NCBI RefSeq assembly: GCF_019977395.1
Contig: NZ_AP024660.1
Location: 4,030,001 to 4,094,000 of the forward strand
Reading direction: 5' to 3'
DNA length: 64,000 nt
DNA from: Arthrobacter sp. NicSoilC5
GTDB lineage: Bacteria > Actinomycetota > Actinomycetes > Actinomycetales > Micrococcaceae
Shown here: piece by piece, positions 25,887-34,079 of the stretch
How the letters are laid out: every line of letters starts with the position of its first letter
Position numbering within the stretch: position 1 is the first letter of the stretch
Program-made: the position numbers and the translations under genes
Notes under the pieces: generated by a model
Databases searched by the model: none
What the model was told of the DNA's origin: nothing
Seen by the model: only the letters and a program-made list of their open reading frames with translations

Positions 25887-26455
25887 AGCTGGAACACCTG
25901 CTCATCTTTTTCACGGTCATGGCGGGCACGTGGTTCGCTGCCACCTATTTTTGGCCCCGCATGCTCCTCTCCGTTTTCAAGCGGGCCATCGTGGTCAAGG
26001 GCTTCGGCGAAGGTCCCATTCCCGTCAACACCCTCTACACCCAGTCGCAGGCGCTCTTCGCAGACCCGCTCAATATGCCGGCGGGCACCTCCCGAGTGGC
26101 ATCGGCCGGCGTCAACCGGGACACCCTCCTGACCTTGGGTTGGCTGGACCTCTCGAAAGGTCCACTGGTGCTCCACGTGCCGGACATGGGAGGGCGCTAC
26201 TACAGCGTGCAGTTCACCAACCCCTCGAACAACACCAATTTCGCCTACGTCGGCAAGCGCACCACCGGAACAGGGGCAGGGGACTTCCTCATCACAGGGC
26301 CTGGATGGTCCGGTGTTGTTCCGGGCGGGATGGGGCATATCGCTTCTCCACGCCGCTCGGTGCTCCTCATCGGCCGCGTACTGGTCTACGACGACGGCGA
26401 CCTGCCAGCCGCGCACAGGCTCTCGACGCAGCTTCGCCTAGCGCCCCTGCCGTAA
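25883..26455 (+). CDS. DUF1254 domain membrane-anchored protein
   Basis: A 190-residue protein with one N-terminal span (LLIFFTVMAGTWFAATYFWP). A DUF1254 domain follows: NRDTLLTLGWLDLSKGPLVL, then HVPDMGGRYYSVQFTNPSNN and FLITGPGWSGVVPGGM. It starts four bases before the end of the DUF1214 gene (ATGA), and the pair most likely form a complex equal to the fused DUF1254-DUF1214 proteins seen elsewhere. It is convergent with the FAD dehydrogenase gene. Confidence 0.8.
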   Translation: MKLEHLLIFFTVMAGTWFAATYFWPRMLLSVFKRAIVVKGFGEGPIPVNTLYTQSQALFADPLNMPAGTSRVASAGVNRDTLLTLGWLDLSKGPLVLHVPDMGGRYYSVQFTNPSNNTNFAYVGKRTTGTGAGDFLITGPGWSGVVPGGMGHIASPRRSVLLIGRVLVYDDGDLPAAHRLSTQLRLAPLP

Positions 26456-26543
26456 CTTCGTGAGGGCACAGCGGACGACGGCGGCACGGGGCCGGGTGCC
26501 ACAGCTGACTTTGGCGCGGCCCGGGCCCTGGTGCGCCCCCGGG

Positions 26544-28219
26544 CTACAGCGCGGCGGCGAGCGTGCGGCCCGCGGTAAGGCCGGTGAAGATGCAGCCGCC
26601 CAGGAAGGTGCCTTCGAGCGCGTTGTACCCGTGGGCCCGCCGCCGCCGAAGCCGGCCGCTTCCCCGGCAGCATAAAGCCCGGGAATGGGAACGCCGTCCC
26701 GTCCCAGTGCCTGGCCTGTGAGGTCCGTCTGGATTCCGCCCAAGGTTTTCCGGGTGACCACGTGCAGCCGCACGGCGATCAGCGGCCCGGCTTTCGGGTC
26801 CAGGATCCGGTGCGGCTTCACGGTGCGGAAAAGCCGGTCTCCCAGGTAGCGCCGGCTGTTCCGGATGCCGGCCACCTGGACGTCCTTGGAATAGGGGTTG
26901 CGGATCTCGGCGTCGCGCTCCTCGATCTGCCGCCGGAGGTGTCCGTGGTCCAGCAGCGGCTGGTCCGTCAGGGCGTTCATCCCGCGGACCAGGTCCGCCA
27001 GGTTGTCCGCCACCACAAAGTCAGCGCCATGCTCCTTGAACGCCTCGATGGGGCCGGACGCGCCCCGGCCCAGCCGGGTCCTCAGCAGGAGCTTGAGGTC
27101 CCGGTTGGTGATGTCCGGATTCTGCTCGGAGCCTGAAAGGGCGAACTCCTTTTCGATGATGCGCTGGTTGAGGATGAACCAGGAATGATCGAACTGCTGG
27201 ATCCCAGGAGTGGTTCGGAGCAGGCCGAGGGTGCCCAGGGTGTCGTAGCCGGGCAGGCCGGGGGCGGGGAGCCGGCGGCCCAGGGCATCGAACCAGAGCG
27301 ACGACGGCCCGGGCAGGATCCGGATGGCATGGTCCGGCCAGATGGGGTTCCAGTTCCGGATGCCCTCCGTGTAGTGCCACATCCGGTCGCGGTTCACCAG
27401 CCTGACGCCGGACTGGTCGGCGATGTCCAGCATCCGCCCGTCCACATGCTGCGGGACGCCGGTGACCATCTTCCGCGGCGGCGTCCCCAGCCGATCGGGC
27501 CACCAGCGGCGCACCTGCCCGTGGTTGCCGCCGATCCCGCCGGACGCGATCACCACAGCCTGCGCCCGCAGCTCGAACTCGCCGGCCACGTCGCGGTTGG
27601 AGGAGACGCCACGCGGGGAGGCATCCGGTGCCAGCACTGCGCCCCGCACCCCGGTGACCGTGCCGCCGTCGTACGTTAAACCGTCCACCCGGTGCCGGAA
27701 GAAAAACCTGACGACGCCCGCCGCGGCAGCCGCGCGGGCCTTGTCGGCGAAGGGTTCCGACACCCCGGTGCCGGTGCCCCAGGGGACATGGAATCGGGGG
27801 ACCGAGTTGCCGTGGCCGCCTGCCCTGCCGTCGCCGCGCTCCGCCCAGCCCACCAGCGGGGTGAACCGGATGCCCTGCTGCTGCAGCCAGGCGCGCTTCT
27901 CTCCGGCGGCGAACTCCACGTACGCGCGCCCCCACCGGGCCGCCCATTCGTCCTCCGGGTGCGGGCCGGAAAGCCGGTCCCACTGCGCCGAACCCTGCCA
28001 GTCCTGCCATGCCAGCTCAAAGGAATCCTTTACGCCCAGCCGGCGCTGCATCGGGGTGTCCACCAGGAACAGGCCGCCCAGCGACCAGAACGCCTGCCCG
28101 CCCAGGTTGGCCGCGTTCTCCTGGTCCACGATGGCCACCCGCCGTCCGGCGCGGACCAGCTCGTTGGCGGCCACGAGCGCTGCCAGCCCGCCGCCGATGA
28201 TGATGACGTCCGCGTCCAT
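26544..28219 (-). pseudogene. FAD-binding dehydrogenase (KstD/fumarate-reductase flavoprotein type), frameshifted near its end
   Basis: The N-terminus has the dinucleotide-binding motif ADVIIIGGGLAALVAANELV, and the middle has WHYTEGIRNWNPIWPDHAI. The FAD-contact region near residue 500 reads GLYAAGEAAGFGGGG. Homologues continue HGYNALEGTFLGG and so on. Here that continuation lies in the next frame, ending at a stop at 26544. One base (a G in a GGGG-CCC tract near 26625-26633) appears to be missing, giving a restored length of 558 residues. As read, the frame runs into an unrelated Pro/Arg-rich tail to 26438. These enzymes dehydrogenate steroid-like or other C-C bonds; the substrate here is unknown. 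Confidence 0.78.
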
Positions 28220-28380
28220 GCGATCCCCGCCCTGCCTGACGATAAGTGAGAGTCCAGCATCAACCTACAGCAGGTTTGAAGCTCTCCTTCATGGTTGGTG
28301 GGAGAATGGAGCCAGGACATCTGTCACGGCGCCGGCCCGGCTCCGGCAGGTCCCACCCAGTACTTCAGGAGGGGATCCTG

Positions 28381-29187
28381 ATGGACCCCACCACCGTCAT
28401 TGCGGTTGTTGTCGTCATCCTGCTGCTCATCGTGGCGAGGATGTCCATCCGGATTGTGCGCCAATACGAGAAGGGTGTGCTCTTCCGGCTTGGCCGGGTG
28501 GTCGGCGTGCGGGAGCCCGGGCTGCGGCTGATCGTCCCGGTCATCGACCGGCTGCCGCTGGTCAGCCTGCGGATCGTCACCATGCCCATCCAGTCCCAGG
28601 GCATCATCACCCAGGACAACGTGAGCGTGGATGTTTCAGCGGTGGCCTACTACCGCGTGGTGGACGCCGTGAAGTCCATTGTCGCGATCGAAAACGTTGC
28701 CGCGGCCATCGACCAGATCGCCCAGACCACCCTGCGGAAAGTCGTGGGCCAGCACACCCTGGACCAGACCCTGTCCGAGACCGCGCGGATCAACGCTGAC
28801 ATCCGGCAAATCCTCGACGTGCTCAGCGTCGAGTGGGGCGTGGAGGTCACCCTCGTTGAGCTGAAAGATATCCAGTTGCCCGAAAGCATGAAGCGGGCCA
28901 TGGCCCGCCAGGCTGAAGCTGAACGTGAGAAGAGGGCCAAGATCATCGCCGCCGAAGGCGAGGCCATCGCCGCAACGGCGCTCGGCGACGCGTCGGACAC
29001 CATGATGGCCCACCCGCTGGCCCTGCAGCTCAGGAACCTGCAGTCCCTCGTGGAAATCGGCGTGGACAAGAACACCACCGTGGTGTTCCCCGCGCCGCTC
29101 ATGAGCACCATCGGCGAACTGTCGGCTTTCCTGGCCCGGGAGGGCCAGGCGGCCTCCGCCGGTAAACCGCCCATCAAGGCCGCCTGA
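28381..29187 (+). CDS. SPFH/Band 7 (slipin-type) membrane protein
   Basis: A 268-residue stomatin/slipin-family protein. A single N-terminal span ([18 protein letters not shown]) is followed by the Band 7 domain ([54 protein letters not shown]). A coiled-coil segment ([20 protein letters not shown]) leads to a C-terminal assembly region. Such proteins form oligomeric rings that organise membrane microdomains. The start is set at ATG 28381 behind GGAGGGG. Usually a NfeD partner gene is near; none is seen here. Confidence 0.9.
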   Translation: MDPTTVIAVVVVILLLIVARMSIRIVRQYEKGVLFRLGRVVGVREPGLRLIVPVIDRLPLVSLRIVTMPIQSQGIITQDNVSVDVSAVAYYRVVDAVKSIVAIENVAAAIDQIAQTTLRKVVGQHTLDQTLSETARINADIRQILDVLSVEWGVEVTLVELKDIQLPESMKRAMARQAEAEREKRAKIIAAEGEAIAATALGDASDTMMAHPLALQLRNLQSLVEIGVDKNTTVVFPAPLMSTIGELSAFLAREGQAASAGKPPIKAA

Positions 29188-29348
29188 CCGCCGCTCGCCG
29201 TAAAATCCCCGCCGTTCGGCGCGCCAACAGTACGTTTGCTGATGATTTGCATGATGATTGCCCAAGGCAAGGGGCCTGGGCTCGTCAAGGTCTTTCGCCT
29301 CTGGATCGATCAGACATCGACGTCTTCGACAAGCAAAGGGAATCAACC

Positions 29349-30734
29349 ATGGGCTTCCTGGACCGTGACCACTCCATCGCCCCGCCGGGCTTCAACCGCT
29401 GGCTGGTCCCGCCGGCGGCGCTCGCCGTCCACTTGTGCATCGGGCAGGCCTACGCCACCAGCGTGTACAAGACCGCGCTGGTGAAGCACTTCGGTGCCAG
29501 CCTGACCGAGGTGGGCGTGATCTTCTCCATCGCCATCGTCATGCTGGGCCTTTCCGCCGCGGTCATGGGCACCTGGGTGGACACCAACGGCCCGCGCAAG
29601 GCGATGTTCACGTCCGCGATGTTCTGGGCGGGCGGCTTCCTCATCGGTTCGGTGGGCATCTTCACCCGGCAGCTCTGGCTGGTCTACCTGGGCTACGGCG
29701 TGGTGGGCGGCATCGGACTGGGCATCGGGTACATCTCGCCGGTGTCCACGCTGATCAAGTGGTTCCCGGACCGGCCGGGCCTGGCCACCGGCATGGCGAT
29801 CATGGGCTTCGGCGGCGGCGCACTGATCGCCAGCCCGGTATCCCAGGCCCTGCTCAAGGCGTACGATCCCAACTCCGGTGCCCAGGGCTGGGTTGCCAGC
29901 GGTGATGCCGTGGGCAAGCTCTTCCTGACCCTCGCCGTCGTCTATCTCGCCTACATGCTGTTCGGCGCGTTTACCGTCCGGGTGCCCGCCGACGGGTGGC
30001 GCCCCGCCGGGTTCGACCCCTCCAAGGTCAAGGCGGCCAAGCTGGTGACCACCGAGAACGTCTCGGCCAAGAACGCCATCAAGACGCGCCAGTTCTGGCT
30101 GGTGTGGGTGGCGCTGTTCTGCAACGTCACGGCCGGCATCGGCATCCTGGAGCAGGCCGCGCCCATGATCCAGGACTTCTTCCGGCAGTCCGACGGCAAG
30201 TCCCTGGTGAGCGCCGGCGTGGCCGCTGGTTTCGTGGGGCTGCTGTCCATCGGCAACATGTCCGGCCGGTTCGTTTGGTCCGCCACCTCCGACGTCACGG
30301 GCCGCAAGCGGATCTACATGGTGTACCTGGGCGTGGGTGCCGTGCTGTACACGGTGCTGGCGCTGGCCGGGTCCAGTGCCACGGCCCTTTACGTGGTGCT
30401 CGCCTTCGTCATCATCTCGTTCTATGGGGGCGGTTTTGCCACCGTTCCGGCTTATCTGCGGGACCTGTTCGGGACGTTCCAGGTGGGCGCCATCCACGGC
30501 CGGCTGCTGACCGCGTGGTCCGCCGCCGGTGTGGCCGGGCCACTGATCGTCAACAGCATCCTGGATGCGCAGGGCAAGCCCGGCCAGCTGAATGCGGTGT
30601 CCTACCAGCCGGCGCTGCTGACCATGGTGGCGCTGCTGGTGATTGGCTTTGTGGCCAACCTGCTGGTCAAGCCCGTCGACGCACGGTTCCACGAATCCCG
30701 CCCCGAGCGGCACGAATCCACCATGGAGGCCTGA
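29349..30734 (+). CDS. OFA-family MFS transporter (oxalate/formate antiporter-like)
   Basis: A 461-residue major facilitator with 12 predicted spans. The OFA features are the opening FNRWLVPPAALAVHLCIGQA and the YGVVGGIGLGIGYISPVSTL stretch. They continue with IKWFPDRPGLATGMAIMGFG and, in the second half, the IGNMSGRFVWSATSDVTGRK loop. Family members carry small organic acids such as oxalate, formate or pyruvate; the substrate here is unknown. The start is ATG 29349. A 48-residue membrane protein gene begins one base after its stop. Confidence 0.88.
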   Translation: MGFLDRDHSIAPPGFNRWLVPPAALAVHLCIGQAYATSVYKTALVKHFGASLTEVGVIFSIAIVMLGLSAAVMGTWVDTNGPRKAMFTSAMFWAGGFLIGSVGIFTRQLWLVYLGYGVVGGIGLGIGYISPVSTLIKWFPDRPGLATGMAIMGFGGGALIASPVSQALLKAYDPNSGAQGWVASGDAVGKLFLTLAVVYLAYMLFGAFTVRVPADGWRPAGFDPSKVKAAKLVTTENVSAKNAIKTRQFWLVWVALFCNVTAGIGILEQAAPMIQDFFRQSDGKSLVSAGVAAGFVGLLSIGNMSGRFVWSATSDVTGRKRIYMVYLGVGAVLYTVLALAGSSATALYVVLAFVIISFYGGGFATVPAYLRDLFGTFQVGAIHGRLLTAWSAAGVAGPLIVNSILDAQGKPGQLNAVSYQPALLTMVALLVIGFVANLLVKPVDARFHESRPERHESTMEA

Positions 30735-30735
30735 A

Positions 30736-30882
30736 ATGAGCAGCACCGCACACACCCACGGCGCACACGAGCCGGTCAACAAGTCCACGGGCAGGCTGGT
30801 CCTGGCCTGGGTCCTTGTGGGGATCCCGCTGGCCTACGGCGTCTTCCAGACGCTGACCCAGGTGGCGGCCCTGTTCGGTTGA
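30736..30882 (+). CDS. MFS transporter small subunit (48 aa)
   Basis: A tiny membrane protein with a His-containing soluble N-terminus (MSSTAHTHGAHEPVNKSTG) and one hydrophobic span (LVLAWVLVGIPLAYGVFQTL). It starts one base after the OFA transporter stop, and GGAGGCCTGAA supplies the ribosome site. Small proteins of this size beside OFA-type transporters are a recognised family in actinobacteria and proteobacteria, presumed to be an accessory subunit. The name rests on position and this pattern. Confidence 0.8.
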   Translation: MSSTAHTHGAHEPVNKSTGRLVLAWVLVGIPLAYGVFQTLTQVAALFG

Positions 30883-31038
30883 GTTCTTGAGTTCTTGCGC
30901 CGGGCCCTTGGTGTCACGCTGGCCCGGTTTTGGCGACCGAACCGCGGGGGTTGCCCGTTGCTTCCCCCGCTCGGCGCTGAAAACCGGGCCAGTCTGTGCG
31001 CCCGGGCGTCACGCAGAGCAGGGTTTCGGCGGGAGCGG

Positions 31039-31080
31039 ACGACGGCGGCCCCGGTTTTCCGGGGGTTCGCCGCCGTTCGT
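31039..31080. terminator. Bidirectional terminator between convergent genes
   Basis: An ACGACGGCGG arm and a CGCCGCCGTTCGT arm (with small mismatches) enclose an inner CCCCGG-TTTT-CCGGGG hairpin. It lies between the end of the OFA/small-subunit pair and the convergent DUF2177 gene, and has no U-run. Confidence 0.5.
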
Positions 31081-31119
31081 GGGCCTAAAGCGTGCCGTCC
31101 GTGACGCGGGTGCCGGCGG

Positions 31120-31551
31120 TCAGGCCGCAGCAGGCTTCATGAGCCGCCGCCGCAGGATGCTGGCCGTGACCCAGGTGACCAGGCTGCAGGCCGCGGCGCC
31201 CCAGAGAATGTCCGTCACGGCCACCAGCGCGGTGAAGTCCTTCAGCACGGCGAACCCGGTCAGCGCCCAGGTGGCGTAGGTGAAGAACCCGAACAGCGCA
31301 GCGCCGGTGACCCGCTGCCGCAGCGTAGCCCGGGAGTCGTTGGGCCGGATGCCGTAGTGCACCATTCCCGCCACGAAGATGACATAGAACAGCACCGCGC
31401 CAGGCAGGTTGGTCTTGGCCCCCAGCAAGTGGCCGATCTGGCTCCGGTAGAGCGGGTTGGCCACCAGCAGGATCCACACCACATCCAGCACGGCGAAAAT
31501 CAGGGCGCTGACAACGTAGGCGGTCAGCCAGTTCTTGGTGCGGGGGCTCAT
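31120..31551 (-). CDS. DUF2177 family membrane protein
   Basis: A 143-residue protein with four predicted spans. The DUF2177 pattern is LDVVWILLVANPLYRSQIGH near residue 22, then VIFVAGMVHYGIRPN and AALFGFFTYATWALTGFAVL. The last span carries DILWGAAACSLVTWVTA. Function unknown. The gene is convergent with the OFA pair and divergent from the DUF1295 gene at 31835. Confidence 0.85.
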   Translation of the reverse strand: MSPRTKNWLTAYVVSALIFAVLDVVWILLVANPLYRSQIGHLLGAKTNLPGAVLFYVIFVAGMVHYGIRPNDSRATLRQRVTGAALFGFFTYATWALTGFAVLKDFTALVAVTDILWGAAACSLVTWVTASILRRRLMKPAAA

Positions 31552-31563
31552 GGCGGGCTCCTT

Positions 31564-31601
31564 GGCTCGGGTGCGGTTCGCGTGCGGCTCGGGTGCGGTT
31601 C
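31564..31601. repeat. 16-bp direct repeat in a divergent promoter region
   Basis: GGCTCGGGTGCGGTTC occurs at 31564-31579 and again at 31586-31601, two helical turns apart. It lies just upstream of the DUF2177 gene (minus strand). Two helically phased copies could be a regulator site, but could also be simple duplication. Confidence 0.45.
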
Positions 31602-31834
31602 AGGAGTGGTTCGCAGCCACAGCCGGGTGTGGACTGCCCGGATCCGCATTCTTGCAGGAGTGAAGCCGGCGACCGTGCCGGTTCCACCCCATACAGGATG
31701 GCCGCCGCTCCGAACACTTAGTGGACAAGGCCACCAGGGCTGAGTTGTTGTTGGATATAGCCGTGCCCGGAGAGGCGCGGACGGGTACCGGCCGTGCAGC
31801 AGCGCGCGGCGGACCAGGGGAAAGGAATCTGTCC

Positions 31835-32704
31835 GTGAACGAAAAGAGCCGCAAGGCCCTCATCAGCACCATCATCGCCGTGGTGGTGGCGGTGCTCATC
31901 GCCCTCGCCGGAAGCCAAGGCGGGTCCAGGATCGGCGGGTTCCCTGTGTTCGCACTGGCGGTCGCCATTGCCTTCGTGATCCAGTGGCTGGTTTTCATCC
32001 CGTCCTACAAGGCGCAGACGGAGAAGTTCTACGACCTCACCGGCGCCCTGACCTACATCTCCATCACGGTGTTCCTGGTGCTGGCGTCCCCCGGCGTGGA
32101 TGCCCGCGGCATGCTGCTGGCGGCCATGGTGGTGCTGTGGGCCGCGCGGCTGGGCAGCTTCCTGTTCCTGCGGATCAGCAAGCACGGCAAGGACGACCGC
32201 TTTGACGAACTCAAGCCGGACTTCTTCCGCTTCCTGAACACCTGGACCATCCAGGGCCTGTGGGTGGTGCTCACCGCGGCGCTCGCGTGGGTGGCCATCA
32301 CGTCGGACAAGAAGGTGGGCCTGGACTGGTTTTTCTGGGTCGGCCTGCTGGTGTGGCTCGTGGGCATCACCATCGAGACCGCGGCGGACCTGCAGAAGAA
32401 CCGGTTCAAGGACGATCCCGCCAACAAGGGCCGCTTCATCAGCACCGGCCTGTGGGCCAAGTCCCGCCACCCCAACTACTTCGGCGAGATCACGCTGTGG
32501 GTGGGTGTCGCCATCATCGCCCTTCCCGTCCTGCAGGGCTGGCAGTGGGCGGCGCTGATCTCCCCGGTGTTCGTTGCCCTGCTGCTGATCAAGGGAAGCG
32601 GCGTGCCGCCCTTGGAGAAGAAGGCGGACAAGAAGTGGGGCGGCCAGGCCGACTACGAGGAGTACAAGAGGAACACTCCTGTCCTAGTGCCCAAGCTAAA
32701 GTAG
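31835..32704 (+). CDS. DUF1295 / steroid 5-alpha-reductase-like membrane protein
   Basis: A 289-residue polytopic protein of the DUF1295 family, related to steroid 5-alpha reductases and isoprenylcysteine methyltransferases. Conserved segments are FYDLTGALTYISITVFLVLA, RISKHGKDDRFDELKP, FLNTWTIQGLWVV and the C-terminal signature STGLWAKSRHPNYFGEITLW near residue 210. An RxxHPxYFGE motif binds the nucleotide or AdoMet cofactor in related enzymes. I place the start at GTG 31835, with AAAGGAAT upstream; a longer reading from 31721 begins with an unconserved basic segment. The substrate is unknown. Confidence 0.85.
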   Translation: MNEKSRKALISTIIAVVVAVLIALAGSQGGSRIGGFPVFALAVAIAFVIQWLVFIPSYKAQTEKFYDLTGALTYISITVFLVLASPGVDARGMLLAAMVVLWAARLGSFLFLRISKHGKDDRFDELKPDFFRFLNTWTIQGLWVVLTAALAWVAITSDKKVGLDWFFWVGLLVWLVGITIETAADLQKNRFKDDPANKGRFISTGLWAKSRHPNYFGEITLWVGVAIIALPVLQGWQWAALISPVFVALLLIKGSGVPPLEKKADKKWGGQADYEEYKRNTPVLVPKLK

Positions 32705-32725
32705 GGCTCTGCCGCAGCATGATTA

Positions 32726-32759
32726 CGACGGCGGCATCCGGAACCGGGTGCCGCCGTCG
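32726..32759 (+). terminator. Terminator after the DUF1295 gene
   Basis: A perfect 11-bp stem (CGACGGCGGCA with its complement) with a 12-base loop that itself contains a CCGG pair, starting 22 bases after the DUF1295 stop. It belongs to the ACGACGGCGGC hairpin family repeated through this window. Confidence 0.75.
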
Positions 32760-32785
32760 CCCGTTGATCAGTTACGATTTAACCC

Positions 32786-32888
32786 ATCAAGGGGAGTACT
32801 CCCGACTGTGCGTGGCCCGTCAATACGGATGCAGCGAAGCATCCCGGGCCACCGGCTCCGGTTCCCACCGGGCGGAGGAGACCTTGGC
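32786..32888 (+). ncRNA. yybP-ykoY-type manganese riboswitch upstream of terC
   Basis: The leader has the two hallmark loops of the yybP-ykoY element. AAGGGGAGTA near 32789-32798 and GGAGACCTTGG near 32877-32887 are joined by a closing P1 helix (CAAGG with CCTTG). A variable GC-rich middle arm (CCCGGGCC to CCGGTTCCCACCGGGCGG) lies between. terC/alx genes are the classic partners of this element, which binds Mn2+ and turns expression on. The terC start follows 36 bases later. The call is by consensus and position, without a covariance search. Confidence 0.78.
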
Positions 32889-32923
32889 GTACATGTCAGC
32901 GCCTACCCTTTGGAGTACCCGCC

Positions 32924-33970
32924 ATGCAGGTAACACCCCTCGTCTGGATCATCACCATTGCTGTGACCATCCTGTTCTTCGTTTACGAGTTCTTCGCCCA
33001 CGTCCGCAAACCCCACGAACCGTCCATCGGTGAATCGGCGCGCTGGTCGGCGTTCTACATCGGGCTCGCGCTGGTGTTCGGCGCCGGGATCGGAATGGTG
33101 TCCGGCTGGACGTACGGCGGCGAGTACTTCGCCGGGTACCTCACCGAAAAAGCCCTGTCCGTGGACAACCTGTTCGTCTTCCTCATCGTGATGACCGGGT
33201 TCGCCGTTCCCAAGAAGTACCAGCAGAAGGTGCTGATGGTGGGCATCATCATCGCCCTCATCCTCCGCGGCGGGTTCATCGCCATTGGCGCCACCCTGAT
33301 CGAAAACTTCTCCTGGGTGTTCTACATCTTCGGCGCCCTGCTGCTCTTCCTCGCGTACAAGCAGGCCTTCGGCGGCCACGACGTCAACCCGGCTGACGGC
33401 AAATTCATGAAACTGGTCCGCCGTGTCCTGCCGGTCACCCCGGACTACCACCGGGACCGGCTCACCGTGAAGCTGGACGGCAAGCGGTTCGTGACGCCGA
33501 TGATGCTCACCATCATCGCGATCGGGTTTGTGGACCTGATCTTCGCCGTTGACTCGATCCCCGCGATCTACGGCCTGACCAGCGAAGCGTACATCGTCTT
33601 CACGGCCAACGCCTTCGCCCTCATGGGCCTGCGGCAGCTGTTCTTCCTTATCGGCGGCCTGCTGGAGCGCCTCGTCTACCTCGCGCAGGGCCTCGCCGTC
33701 ATCCTCGCGTTCATCGGCGTCAAGCTGGTCTTCCACGCGCTGCACGTCAACGAGCTCTCCTTCATCAATGGCGGCCAGCCGCTCCTCTGGGTGCCCGAGA
33801 TCCCCATCTGGTTCTCCCTGCTGTTCATCGGCGCCACGATCCTGGTGGCCACGGTGGCCAGCCTGGCCAAGACCCGCCGCCGTCCCGGCAGCGGGGGCGG
33901 ACATGCAGTCACAGGTGACGTTGATGCCCGCGCAGGCGAGGACTCGGATACGCCGGCTGGGGCCCGCTAG
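32924..33970 (+). CDS. terC: TerC-family membrane protein (Mn2+ exporter type)
   Basis: A 348-residue TerC/Alx-family protein with about nine spans. Core motifs are EKALSVDNLFVFLIVMTGFA near residue 75 and FAVDSIPAIYGLTSEAYIVF near 207. The Asp residues in these motifs are thought to bind metal. Also visible is AFALMGLRQLFFLIGGLLER. Members export manganese, help insert membrane proteins or confer tellurite resistance. The riboswitch upstream supports a manganese role. GGAG lies seven bases before the ATG. The stop codon is covered by the target duplication of the IS that follows, so the coding region is intact but cut off from its own terminator at 35123. Confidence 0.92.
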   Translation: MQVTPLVWIITIAVTILFFVYEFFAHVRKPHEPSIGESARWSAFYIGLALVFGAGIGMVSGWTYGGEYFAGYLTEKALSVDNLFVFLIVMTGFAVPKKYQQKVLMVGIIIALILRGGFIAIGATLIENFSWVFYIFGALLLFLAYKQAFGGHDVNPADGKFMKLVRRVLPVTPDYHRDRLTVKLDGKRFVTPMMLTIIAIGFVDLIFAVDSIPAIYGLTSEAYIVFTANAFALMGLRQLFFLIGGLLERLVYLAQGLAVILAFIGVKLVFHALHVNELSFINGGQPLLWVPEIPIWFSLLFIGATILVATVASLAKTRRRPGSGGGHAVTGDVDARAGEDSDTPAGAR

Positions 33971-33971
33971 C

Positions 33972-34000
33972 TGTACTGTCCCGGCAGGTTGGTGACTCGG
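33972..34000 (+). repeat. Left terminal inverted repeat of the IS
   Basis: This 29-base end reads TGTACTGTCCCGGCAGGTTG and on to GTGACTCGG. It pairs with the complement of 35060-35088, differing at five positions (7, 8, 14, 15 and 26). The block GGTTGGTGAC is shared exactly and is the likely transposase binding core. Confidence 0.9.
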
Positions 34001-34020
34001 GGACGGATTTGACGCAATAA

Positions 34021-34079
34021 GAGGACCTCCGGGTGTTGTGTGGTGCTTGTCGAGAGCGAACACAAACCAGGAGGTCCTC
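34021..34079 (+). promoter_or_regulatory. Hairpin that hides the transposase ribosome site
   Basis: GAGGACCTCC (34021-34030) is perfectly complementary to GGAGGTCCTC (34070-34079), which contains the transposase Shine-Dalgarno and ends at the base before its GTG start. Inner GTGTT/AACAC pairing extends the stem. Transcripts entering from outside would fold and block translation. Confidence 0.75.
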
